DNA of 13,326 bases, taken from positions 1-13,326 of the forward strand of contig CAYFLT010000108.1 of NCBI GenBank assembly GCA_964344055.1, given 5' to 3'. Origin of the DNA: OFTM10 sp964344055. Its GTDB lineage: Bacteria > Actinomycetota > Acidimicrobiia > Acidimicrobiales > Aldehydirespiratoraceae. Shown piece by piece: positions 7,007 through 13,326 of the stretch. The notes below the pieces were generated by a model, which saw only the letters and a program-made list of their open reading frames with translations, did no database searches and was not told the DNA's origin. Made by a program: the position numbers and the translations under genes. Position 1 is the stretch's first letter; each line of letters begins with the position of its first letter.

Positions 7007-8305
7007 TCAGCCCTCGTCGCCCACGACCCGGATGACGGTGCGGATGCCGTTCACCACATCGAGCTCACGGAGCGAATGCAGGGTGGCCTGGACCGCCGCC
7101 TCTCTGGAGTTGTGGGTGATGAAGATGAGCAGGGCATCATCACCGAGACCCTGCTGTTCCATGGACCGGATCGAGACGCCGTGCTGGCCGAAGACGTCGG
7201 CCACCCGGGCGAGGACACCCGGTCGGTCCCGTACCTCCATCGCGAGGTAGTACTCGGTGTCGATGTCGTCGATGGGTCGGATCCGAGCCCGCTCGAGGTT
7301 GCCGATGCGGGCCGACGTTCCCGCCACCTTGTTCACGGCTGCATCGATGAGATCGCCCAGTACCGCGCTGGCGGTGGGGTCGCCTCCGGCACCCCGTCCG
7401 TAGAACATGAGATCGCCGACTGCGTCGCCCTCGACGAACACCGCGTTGAAGCTGTCGCGGACGCTGGCGAGCGGGTGGGCGCTCGGAATCATCGCCGGAT
7501 GCACCCGCACGGCCACCTCGGGTGCCCCGTTGTCGCCGGCTTCTCCCTCGATGATCGCCACGGCCTTGATGACGTAGCCGAGCCGCTCGGCGGTGGTGAT
7601 GTCGGTCGGGGTGATCGCCGAGATGCCCTCGTGGTAGACGTCGCCGGCCACCACGGAGGCGCCGAAGACGATCGAGGCGATGATCGCCGCCTTGGCGCCG
7701 GCGTCGTATCCCTCGACGTCAGCGGTGGGGTCCCGCTCGGCGTATCCGAGGCTCTGGGCCTCGGCCAAGGCGTCGGTGTAGCTGGCGCCGTTCTCGCTCA
7801 TCTGGGTGAGGATGTAGTTGGTGGTGCCGTTCACGATCCCCATCACGCGGGTGACATGCTCACCCACCAGCGACTCACGCAAGGGCCGCATGAGCGGGAT
7901 TCCGCTGGCCACCGCGGCCTCGAAGAGCAGATCGACACCGGCGGCGTCGGCTGCCTGGTACAGCTCGGCGCCGTGATTGGCGAGCAGTTCCTTGTTCCCG
8001 GTGACGACGGGTTTGCCGAGCTCGAGCGCTCTCAGCACCAACTCGCGGGCCGGCTCGATGCCGCCGATGAGCTCCACCACCACGTCGATCTCGGGGTCCT
8101 CGACGACCGATCGAGTGTCGGTGGTGAGCAAGCCGGAGTCGACGTCGACGGCGCGATCCCGGGATACCGAACGCACGGCGATGGAGCCGATGGTGAGGTC
8201 GATTCCCGTCCGCTTGGCGATGTCGTCACGGCGCTCGGCGAGAACGCCGACCAGCGCCCCACCGACATTCCCACAGCCCAGCAGTCCGATCTTCAGTTCG
8301 TGCAC
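7007..8305 (-). CDS. hom: Homoserine dehydrogenase with ACT regulatory domain
   Basis: The enzyme reduces aspartate semialdehyde to homoserine with NAD(P)H, the branch point to threonine and methionine. The 432 residues begin with a Rossmann fold, GLLGCGNVGG at 7-16. The catalytic-domain landmarks are VTGNKELL (101-108, with K105), GIVNGTTNYIL at 156-166, and DVEGYDAGAKAAI near 196-208 with the conserved catalytic K205. A C-terminal ACT domain (about 353-432, RPGVLARVADVF at 361-372) is the usual site for threonine feedback inhibition in monofunctional actinobacterial enzymes. The start is GTG; no strong Shine-Dalgarno precedes it. It begins a - strand unit with thrC and diverges from a + strand gene across a 115-base region containing an AT-rich island and a perfect hairpin. 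Confidence 0.97.
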   Translation of the reverse strand: MHELKIGLLGCGNVGGALVGVLAERRDDIAKRTGIDLTIGSIAVRSVSRDRAVDVDSGLLTTDTRSVVEDPEIDVVVELIGGIEPARELVLRALELGKPVVTGNKELLANHGAELYQAADAAGVDLLFEAAVASGIPLMRPLRESLVGEHVTRVMGIVNGTTNYILTQMSENGASYTDALAEAQSLGYAERDPTADVEGYDAGAKAAIIASIVFGASVVAGDVYHEGISAITPTDITTAERLGYVIKAVAIIEGEAGDNGAPEVAVRVHPAMIPSAHPLASVRDSFNAVFVEGDAVGDLMFYGRGAGGDPTASAVLGDLIDAAVNKVAGTSARIGNLERARIRPIDDIDTEYYLAMEVRDRPGVLARVADVFGQHGVSIRSMEQQGLGDDALLIFITHNSREAAVQATLHSLRELDVVNGIRTVIRVVGDEG

Positions 8306-8340
8306 CCGCTGAGCGTACCGGGGATCACGAGGCCGCCCGT

Positions 8341-8355
8341 GCCGGTTTCACCGGC
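8341..8355. promoter_or_regulatory. Perfect 6-bp inverted repeat upstream of hom
   Basis: GCCGGT and ACCGGC flank a 3-base loop, 36 bases upstream of the hom start. It would lie in the hom leader if the promoter is in the AT-rich island at 8380-8415. It could be an operator or an RNA hairpin. No leader peptide rich in threonine or isoleucine codons is seen, so classical attenuation is not supported. Confidence 0.35.
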
Positions 8356-8381
8356 CCCACGGAACGGTCACCACACGATGT

Positions 8382-8411
8382 TTGACTGATCATTGATATG
8401 TTTCATGTTAT
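8382..8411 (+). promoter_or_regulatory. Candidate promoter for the kinase-like gene
   Basis: A TTGACT -35 (8382-8387) is followed 18 bases later by TGTTAT (8406-8411), inside an AT-rich island that contrasts with the GC-rich surroundings. A start about 7 bases after the -10 would fall within about 3 bases of the ATG at 8421, implying a leaderless or nearly leaderless transcript. The -35 is close to consensus; the -10 matches 4 of 6. The hom promoter on the other strand probably overlaps this island. Confidence 0.45.
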
Positions 8412-8420
8412 TGTGCACAG

Positions 8421-9206
8421 ATGCCCAGTTCCTCATCGCCGCCACCGGAGCAAGTGGGATGTGGCTGGGACTGCGGCTCCGCGTCGCCGGTAGACCGGAC
8501 CACCGGCACGGCCCAACACCGCTGGCGTCGGCGGATCGCTGCGCCACCCCACACCGTCGCGGCGCTACTGGCAACACGCGGCCACCTGGCGGCACCGGAG
8601 GTCGCGGCCATCGGTGTCGGCGCGGCTCGGGCTCTCGACTCGCTCCACCGGTTCGATCTGTTCCATGGCTCGGTCGACGCCCGACACCTCGTGCTCACCC
8701 CGGTGCACACGGTCGGCTTGGTCGGGTTCGATGCGGCGACCGAATCCGTGGATGCGGAGGATCGACGCCGGGACGTGATCGGGCTGGTCTTCACCCTCGC
8801 GGAATGCCTCACCGGGCTGCCCCTGGAACGAGGTTCGACCTGGTCGGCCGCCGACCTGATGCATGCCGGGTGCCCTCGGGCGTCCGCGATCGGGCTCTCC
8901 GCCCTGCTCCGACTCCCTCCATCCGCCGCCGAGGTGGTGGCACGTCTCGATCACCCCGCCAACCGGCTTCCTCGGCTCCATCGTCAAGACGCGCTGGCCT
9001 GGACGGACGAGGTCTACGGAGCGGTCAACGTCTTCGCCACAGCGACCACAGATAGGCCGGACGATCTCGCCACGGCAGGACCCGCAGCGCCGCCATGGCC
9101 TGGGCGCGGAACCGGCCTGGGCGTCGGCGGTAGCTCGACAGGCTCCGCGCATCACGGGACCGGGGGCGGAAGGCCTCTGCCCACTCGACGAGCGGGTGAG
9201 CCCTGA
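8421..9206 (+). CDS. Kinase-C-lobe-like protein, predicted pseudokinase
   Basis: This 261-residue protein resembles only the C-lobe of a bacterial Ser/Thr protein kinase. The stretch from LAAPEVAAIG to ALDSLH (56-76) aligns with helix E. HGSVDARHL at 82-90 sits where HRDxKxxN should be, so the catalytic Asp, Lys and Asn positions read Ser84, Asp86 and His89. The DFG position reads GFD (102-104). RDVIGLVFTLAECLTG at 117-132 matches the helix F motif, and residues 160-187 match the last helices. There is no N-lobe: no glycine loop and no VAIK lysine. If the alignment is right, it cannot act as a normal kinase. The N-terminus carries CGWDC at 14-18. Residues about 202-261 are low-complexity and antisense to the nucleotidyltransferase gene. 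Start at the ATG is supported by the promoter spacing. It could instead be a decayed gene, but there is no stop or frameshift. Confidence 0.65.
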   Translation: MPSSSSPPPEQVGCGWDCGSASPVDRTTGTAQHRWRRRIAAPPHTVAALLATRGHLAAPEVAAIGVGAARALDSLHRFDLFHGSVDARHLVLTPVHTVGLVGFDAATESVDAEDRRRDVIGLVFTLAECLTGLPLERGSTWSAADLMHAGCPRASAIGLSALLRLPPSAAEVVARLDHPANRLPRLHRQDALAWTDEVYGAVNVFATATTDRPDDLATAGPAAPPWPGRGTGLGVGGSSTGSAHHGTGGGRPLPTRRAGEP

Positions 9207-10026
9207 CGCCGAGTTCGGCGGCGGCCCGGATGCCGAGCGCCACCGGCAGCTCGCAGTGCCACCGGCTCGCGGTGGCCACGACGACATCGGCGTCCACGTC
9301 GACTCCGGTGAGCAACCAGGCGATGTCGCGGACGTTGCCCAGACGGGGCTCGATGTCGCCGAGCGCGACGTGAATCGCCGCCTGGAGGAGGTGACCGGTG
9401 GAGTCGAGGGTCGGAAGCTCTCGACCCGCCAGAGGGAACGACGCTGAGCCGGAGAGTCGGGTGAAGAGATCATCGGGGTCGATGGTGAGGCCGAAGGGGC
9501 CCGGGGCCAGAGTGCGGTGCAGGTCTAGCTCTGTGCCGGCGAGCCAACCCATGGTGATCGACTTCGAGAACCGTCGATCGAATGCCGGAGACACGCGGGG
9601 CTGCAACCGGCGGCCACCGGCGGCGGTCAGCACCTCGACCGCCGCTTCGATCTGAGCGCCACGGACCAGCAGGTCGTTGTCACCGAAGCTCCGTTCGGAG
9701 GGATCGGCGGGAAGGCCATGGGCCAGGGCCGATCCCTTCAGTACCCGCCACTCGATTCCCGCCGCGTCGAGGACGTCCACCGCCTGCAACAGGACGTCCT
9801 CGAGCATCAGGCACGCGGCCATCGCGTCGTTGTGGGCCTGCCACACGGCGGCTTCGTCGTCGACCTCGATCTCGTCCGCCTCGATCATGGCTGCCAGCAC
9901 ACCGATGAGCTTGTGGCGCAGAACCTCGGGCAACAGCTCGGCCACCACCATCGAGCGCCGCGGCCCGCTCCCCGGTGGGACGACGCGCCAGCCCGCGATC
10001 TCACGGAGCAGCAGCGGATCGGTCAC
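9025..10026 (-). CDS. Nucleotidyltransferase family protein (NTP_transf_5-like)
   Basis: The 333-residue protein resembles the uncharacterised NTP_transf_5 family, which has a polymerase-beta-like nucleotidyltransferase fold. Signature segments are EWRVLKGSALA at 92-102, then ERSFGDNDLLV at 111-121 with metal-binding-type D116 and D118, and ELDLH at 166-170. The C-terminal half is helical, with HLLQAAIHVAL near 212-222 and a basic tail ending WSLWRRR. The GTG start is chosen because it overlaps the stop of the PqqD-like gene in a GTGA tetramer; an in-frame extension further upstream is Arg-rich and reads through that gene. In other bacteria this family is often found beside PqqD-like proteins in peptide-modification or polysaccharide clusters, but its reaction is not established. 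Its 3' end overlaps the convergent kinase-like gene by about 182 bases. Confidence 0.82.
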   Translation of the reverse strand: MTDPLLLREIAGWRVVPPGSGPRRSMVVAELLPEVLRHKLIGVLAAMIEADEIEVDDEAAVWQAHNDAMAACLMLEDVLLQAVDVLDAAGIEWRVLKGSALAHGLPADPSERSFGDNDLLVRGAQIEAAVEVLTAAGGRRLQPRVSPAFDRRFSKSITMGWLAGTELDLHRTLAPGPFGLTIDPDDLFTRLSGSASFPLAGRELPTLDSTGHLLQAAIHVALGDIEPRLGNVRDIAWLLTGVDVDADVVVATASRWHCELPVALGIRAAAELGVRAHPLVEWAEAFRPRSRDARSLSSYRRRPGRFRAQAMAALRVLPWRDRPAYLWSLWRRR

Positions 10027-10301
10027 TCGACCACCACCAGCCCCCGGCCGGCCAGTTCCGCGACTGCCTCGACGACGTCGGTCTCGACGGTGCCCAGGTC
10101 GGCGGAGAACGTCGCGGCAAGGTCCGCGGCGAGGTCCCGGACCGAGATGGGCTCGTCGAGCCGGTCCCACAGTGCGAGGCCGGTGCCGGCCACCACGACC
10201 AACTCCTCTTCGCCCGGTCGTCGGGCAAGGACCGACTGACCGGACCGGCGCCACAACACCTCAGCCCGCCGCGCCGTTCGGTCGAGCGGGACGGCGGTCA
10301 T
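10023..10301 (-). CDS. PqqD-like / RiPP recognition element protein
   Basis: This small 92-residue protein has the PqqD pattern: an N-terminal strand pair (AEVLWRRSGQSVLARR, about 13-28), a turn with VVVAGTGLALWDRLDE at 35-50, and then helices (ISVRDLAADLAATF at 52-65, TVETDVVEAVAELAGRGLV at 71-89). PqqD-type domains form winged-helix RiPP recognition elements that bind leader peptides and hand them to modifying enzymes. The usual asparagine in the LN..g..iW motif is not present here. The ATG lies 19 bases after the lysA stop. A GGAG abuts the start too closely to be an ideal ribosome site, so coupling to lysA is likely. The stop overlaps the next start by 4 bases, tying the two proteins together. 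No precursor peptide, radical SAM enzyme or protease gene is visible nearby. Confidence 0.75.
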   Translation of the reverse strand: MTAVPLDRTARRAEVLWRRSGQSVLARRPGEEELVVVAGTGLALWDRLDEPISVRDLAADLAATFSADLGTVETDVVEAVAELAGRGLVVVE

Positions 10302-10320
10302 CTCCGGGTCGACCGCTTCA

Positions 10321-11586
10321 TCAGACGTCGAGGCGTACGAGGTCGTCGTAAGTCTCGCGCCGCACGACGAGTCGGGCGTCGCCGTCAGACACGAAGACCA
10401 CGGCCGGCCGCAACACCTTGTTGTAGTTCGAGCCCATCGAATGACCGTACGCGCCGGTGACCGGGGTGGCGATGATGTCGCCGACCTCGACATCCTCGGG
10501 GAGCATGCCGTCGCGGACGAGCACGTCACCGGACTCACAGTGCTTGCCCACCACGGTGACCGTGCGGGGCCGATCGGCGCCGACCGCCCGCGGCAGGAAG
10601 GTCTCGTAGCCGGACCCATAGAGCACCGGGCGGGGGTTGTCGCTCATCCCGCCGTCGACCGCCACATAGGTTCGAATGCCCGGAATGTCCTTGAGGGTGC
10701 CGACCGTGTAGAGCGTGATCGCGGCCGCGGCCACGATCGACCGGCCGGGTTCGGCCGACACCGCGCCGGTGACGCCGACCGCGTCGCACGCGTCGCGCAC
10801 GACCTTGCCCCACTCGGCGATGCGGGGTGCCCGTTCATCGGTGACGTACGGGACGCCGAGTCCTCCGCCGACCGAGAGCTCCGGAAGACCCCACGGCGCC
10901 GCCACCTCGGCGATCGCTGCCGCCGCCTTGCCGAACGAGCCGACCGCGAAGACCTGGCTGCCGATGTGGGCATGCACCCCCACCAACTCCACCGCGTCGC
11001 TGGAGTCCGCGCGCTCGATGGCAGCCGCCGCCGCGCCAGTCGACACGGTGAAGCCGAACTTGGAGTCGTCCTGGCCGGTCGAGATGTATTCGTGGGTCTC
11101 GGCCTTGATGCCCGGCGTCAGCCGCAGCAACACCTTCGGCACCGAACCCGTCTCGACATGCAGCTCGTCGAGCCGATCGAGCTCGTCGAAGGAGTCGACC
11201 ACGATCCGGCCGACCCCGGCATCGAGCGCCATCCGCAGCTCGACCATCGACTTGTTGTTTCCGTGGAGCACCAACTTCTCGGCCGGGACTCCCGCCTTCA
11301 GGGCGACGTGGAGCTCGCCCCCGGTAGCCACGTCGAGATGCATCCCCTCTTCATGGGCGAGCTTCGCCATGGCGGTACAGAGGAACGCCTTGGTGGCATA
11401 GGCGACACCGGGACCGAACGCCTCCACGGCCTCGCGACACCGGGACCGCAGGTGCTGTTCGTCGTACACGAACAGGGGTGTGCCGAACTCGGCGGCGAGA
11501 TCATGGACATCGCATCCACCGATGAAGAGGCGATCGTCGACGACCTCGTGGTTGTCGGGCAGCAGTCGTGTCGGCAGCGGGTGCAT
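10321..11586 (-). CDS. lysA: Diaminopimelate decarboxylase
   Basis: This fold-type III PLP enzyme decarboxylates meso-diaminopimelate to lysine, the last step of lysine synthesis. The 421-residue protein starts at the ATG at 11586; an in-frame extension upstream reads through argS and is low-complexity. The PLP lysine is K66 in AYATKAF (63-68). HAHIGSQ is at 205-211, the glycine loop SVGGGLGVPY at 238-247, EPGR at 279-282, the active-site cysteine C350 in HCESGD (349-354), and Y380 in the GAY segment followed by SMGSNYNK (383-390). All expected catalytic residues are present. argS ends 7 bases upstream, a pairing seen in many actinobacteria. The PqqD-like gene follows 19 bases later and probably shares the transcript. 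Confidence 0.97.
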   Translation of the reverse strand: MHPLPTRLLPDNHEVVDDRLFIGGCDVHDLAAEFGTPLFVYDEQHLRSRCREAVEAFGPGVAYATKAFLCTAMAKLAHEEGMHLDVATGGELHVALKAGVPAEKLVLHGNNKSMVELRMALDAGVGRIVVDSFDELDRLDELHVETGSVPKVLLRLTPGIKAETHEYISTGQDDSKFGFTVSTGAAAAAIERADSSDAVELVGVHAHIGSQVFAVGSFGKAAAAIAEVAAPWGLPELSVGGGLGVPYVTDERAPRIAEWGKVVRDACDAVGVTGAVSAEPGRSIVAAAAITLYTVGTLKDIPGIRTYVAVDGGMSDNPRPVLYGSGYETFLPRAVGADRPRTVTVVGKHCESGDVLVRDGMLPEDVEVGDIIATPVTGAYGHSMGSNYNKVLRPAVVFVSDGDARLVVRRETYDDLVRLDV

Positions 11587-11593
11587 CAGACGC

Positions 11594-13201
11594 TCACATG
11601 GACTCGGGAGCCGAGACACCGAGCAGGTCCAGACCGACGTCCAGACCGATCCGCGTGGCCTCGACGAGCCACATTCGCGCCTGTTGGACGCCCGGGTCGA
11701 CGTCGTCGCGAAGGATCGGACAGTCGTGCCAGAAGCCGTGGAGCGCCGCGGCCAACTCACGAGCCCACGTCGCGATCTGATGTGGGGCCCGGCCGGCGAG
11801 TGCTCGCCCGATCACGTCGGGGAGCTCGAAGAGCACACCCAGGAGTGCCAACTCCCGGTGGTGGGTGAGCGCCGACAGGTCGACTCCCGCCAACGGCGCC
11901 CGCTCGATCCCTCGCTCCTCGGCAGTCCGAGCGAGCGAATGCACCCGGGCGTTCGCGTACTGCACGTAATAGACGGGGTTCTCGTTGGACTCGGCCTGCG
12001 CGACGTCGACATCGATGGTCTGGGTCGTGTCGATGGACTGCAGCAGATAGGTGATTCTCGCGACATCCGGCCCGACGAGCTCGACCAGGTCCCGTGCCTC
12101 CACCATCGTTCCGGCCCGCTTCGACAGCCGGACCTCCTGACCGTCGCGGACCAAGGTGACGTTCTGGCCGATGAGCACCTCGTACGAGCCTGCCGGATGG
12201 CCGAGCGCCTGCATCGCCGCCGTCATCCGACCCTGGTAACCGTGGTGGTCGGCACCCAGGACGTCGATGATCAGATCCCCCCGTGAGTACTTCTCGTGGT
12301 GATAGGCGATGTCGGGCAGGAAATAGGTCGGCTCGCCGTCGGACTTGACCAGCACCCGGTCCTTGTCGTCGCCGAACTCTGACGTACGCAGCCAGGTGGC
12401 ACCCTCCGCCTCGTAGGCGTGGCCGGCGGACCGGAGGTCCGCAAGGACACGCTCCATCGCTCCCGAGGCCACGAGCGCTCGCTCCGACGCCCAGTGATCG
12501 AACTCCACGCTCATCGAGCCGAGCACGTCGACCTGATCGTTGTGGGCCCGCTCGAGTCCCCACTCGACCGGGTCGACTCCGTCCGGCATCTCCGCTGCCC
12601 ATTCGGTGATGTAGTCGCCCTTGTAGCCGTCGTCGGTCGGCACCTCCCCCGCCTTGCGAGCCGCGAGCGACTGGCCGTAGAGCTGCATCTGTACACCACG
12701 GTCGTTGACGTAGAACTCGCGGACGACGTCATACCCGCAACGGGAGAAGATTCGGGCCAGGGAGTCTCCGTAGGCCGCCCAGCGTCCGTGACCGGCATGC
12801 AGTGGTCCGGTGGGATTGGCCGAGACGTACTCGATGTTCACCGACGCGCCGGCGCCGACGTCCAGTCGTCCGTAGCCCTCGGTGCCCGCGTCGACCACGT
12901 CGACCAGCACGTCGTGGAGCCAGGTGTCGGCCAGCCGGAAGTTGACGAAGCCAGGGCCCGCGATCTCCACGGAGGTGACGTGGGTCGGCGGATTCGCGGT
13001 GAGATGGTCGACCAGCGCCTGGCCGAGTTCCCTGGGGTTTCGACCCGCGGCCTTCGCCGTGGCGAGAGCGACATTGCTGGACCAGTCGCCGTGATCCGGG
13101 TTGGCCGGGCGCTCCAAGCCGATGCCGTTCGGCACCGGGTCGACGCCCGCCGCGGCCAGCGCCTCGCGCAGAGCGGCTCGAAGATGATCGCGGATGTCCA
13201 T
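11594..13201 (-). CDS. argS: Arginyl-tRNA synthetase
   Basis: This class I synthetase charges tRNA-Arg. The 535-residue protein has the N-terminal Add1-type domain (about 1-95), the HIGH-equivalent HAGH in TGPLHAGHGR near 111-120, the KMSKS-equivalent LSKRAG near 358-363, and a C-terminal DALR anticodon-binding domain that includes QYANARVHSLAR near 399-410 and ends in LLGVSAPESM. The ATG start gives the standard N-terminus and has GAGG about 6 bases upstream. It starts a - strand unit with lysA. The 65-base upstream region is shared with a divergent tRNA-Arg gene, which is a plausible place for joint control of arginine decoding, though no T-box or other leader element is seen. Confidence 0.97.
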   Translation of the reverse strand: MDIRDHLRAALREALAAAGVDPVPNGIGLERPANPDHGDWSSNVALATAKAAGRNPRELGQALVDHLTANPPTHVTSVEIAGPGFVNFRLADTWLHDVLVDVVDAGTEGYGRLDVGAGASVNIEYVSANPTGPLHAGHGRWAAYGDSLARIFSRCGYDVVREFYVNDRGVQMQLYGQSLAARKAGEVPTDDGYKGDYITEWAAEMPDGVDPVEWGLERAHNDQVDVLGSMSVEFDHWASERALVASGAMERVLADLRSAGHAYEAEGATWLRTSEFGDDKDRVLVKSDGEPTYFLPDIAYHHEKYSRGDLIIDVLGADHHGYQGRMTAAMQALGHPAGSYEVLIGQNVTLVRDGQEVRLSKRAGTMVEARDLVELVGPDVARITYLLQSIDTTQTIDVDVAQAESNENPVYYVQYANARVHSLARTAEERGIERAPLAGVDLSALTHHRELALLGVLFELPDVIGRALAGRAPHQIATWARELAAALHGFWHDCPILRDDVDPGVQQARMWLVEATRIGLDVGLDLLGVSAPESM

Positions 13202-13233
13202 TCGGCCCTCGGGAGCGACGATTCGAAGCGCCG

Positions 13234-13239
13234 ATCCTA
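13234..13239 (-). promoter_or_regulatory. argS: Candidate -10 for argS
   Basis: The - strand reads TAGGAT, a TANNNT match about 32 bases before the argS ATG. A start about 7 bases downstream would leave a leader of about 26 bases that contains the GAGG ribosome site. No clear -35 is visible. Confidence 0.4.
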
Positions 13240-13251
13240 CCGGTGCCGGGC

Positions 13252-13257
13252 TAGCCT
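13252..13257 (+). promoter_or_regulatory. Candidate -10 for tRNA-Arg
   Basis: The + strand reads TAGCCT, a TANNNT match ending 9 bases before the mature tRNA 5' end. This would give a very short 5' leader for RNase P. No convincing -35 lies 17-18 bases upstream. Confidence 0.35.
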
Positions 13258-13266
13258 CAGGGGCCT

Positions 13267-13326
13267 GCCCTCGTAGCTCAGCGGATAGAGCATCGGCCTC
13301 CGGAGCCGTGTGCGCAGGTTCGAGTC
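13267..13326 (+). tRNA. tRNA-Arg (anticodon CCG), 3' end cut by window
   Basis: The cloverleaf begins with acceptor strand GCCCTCG (13267-13273), then TA, a D-arm with GCTC/GAGC stem and AGCGGATA loop, and an anticodon arm with loop CTCCGGA at 13298-13304. The anticodon CCG (13300-13302) reads CGG arginine codons. The T-arm begins GCAGG then TTCGAGTC, where the window stops; the rest of the T-stem and the acceptor 3' strand are not visible. The first anticodon-stem pair (27-43) appears to be a U-U mismatch. It lies divergent to argS, its own charging enzyme. Confidence 0.93.

Noticed and set aside
8307..8317. 11-base sequence cgctgagcgta shared with 5557-5567
   Set aside because: It is too short and GC-biased to be meaningful with only two copies; it may be chance.
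7076..8389. 437-codon + strand open frame opposite hom
   Set aside because: It is a mirror of the hom frame with biased Asp/Gly/Val/His composition; hom has every expected motif.
10027..10254. N-terminal extension of the nucleotidyltransferase by 76 residues
   Set aside because: It is Arg/Gly-rich and reads through the PqqD-like gene in another frame; the GTGA overlap start is far more likely.
10302..10619. Longer form of the PqqD-like protein reaching into lysA
   Set aside because: The extra residues are low-complexity Ser/Thr/Arg from the wrong frame of lysA, and the domain begins after the ATG at 10301.
11587..11760. N-terminal extension of lysA by 58 residues
   Set aside because: It lies wholly in the argS coding region, is Ser/Arg/Thr-rich, and the family N-terminus begins at the ATG at 11586.
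10441..11868. 475-codon + strand open frame opposite lysA
   Set aside because: No domain is visible and it runs across the argS-lysA junction, which is intact on the - strand.
1..13326. CRISPR arrays, insertion sequences, phage attachment sites
   Set aside because: No regularly spaced repeats, transposase frames or terminal inverted repeats were seen; the tRNA gene shows no integrase or repeated 3' end in the visible part.

Overview
The window is a GC-rich, densely coded chromosomal segment from an actinobacterium. I infer a lineage such as Acidimicrobiia from three things: the argS-lysA-hom-thrC-rho-rpmE gene order, a Rho with a long disordered insertion, and GTG starts with TANNNT-type -10 hexamers. 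This placement is an inference; no taxonomic marker was compared. No stretch longer than 300 bases lacks a gene. The longest gap, about 208 bases, lies between thrC and rho.

Right end (10321-13326): a tRNA-Arg(CCG) gene on the + strand is cut by the window edge. It diverges from argS (arginyl-tRNA synthetase), which is followed 7 bases later by lysA (diaminopimelate decarboxylase) on the - strand. Centre right (8421-10301): where hom would directly follow lysA in the usual actinobacterial order, three accessory genes sit instead. Two are on the - strand behind lysA: a 92-residue PqqD/RRE-like protein and a 333-residue NTP_transf_5-type nucleotidyltransferase, joined by a 4-base GTGA overlap. 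The third is on the + strand: a short-promoter, probably leaderless gene for a kinase-C-lobe-like protein without catalytic residues. Its 3' end runs about 180 bases into the 3' end of the nucleotidyltransferase gene.

Centre (5614-8305): hom (homoserine dehydrogenase with ACT domain) and thrC (threonine synthase), 4 bases apart, form the aspartate-family threonine branch. thrB is not in its usual place. The thrC stop codon lies in a 25-base tandem duplication. Left centre (2543-5405): rho, rpmE (zinc-free type B L31) and an unrecognised 330-residue protein are closely spaced and probably co-transcribed. Left end (94-2467): two tandem paralogous methyltransferases of the sugar C-methyltransferase type, with zinc-binding N-terminus, SAM domain and C-terminal Methyltransf_14-like domain, are followed by a strong hairpin.

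Most of the window is housekeeping: translation, lysine and threonine synthesis, and transcription termination. The part that deserves a second look is the accessory trio between lysA and hom: an orphan RiPP-recognition-type domain, a nucleotidyltransferase and a pseudokinase-like protein. The paired methyltransferases and the unassigned 330-residue protein come next.
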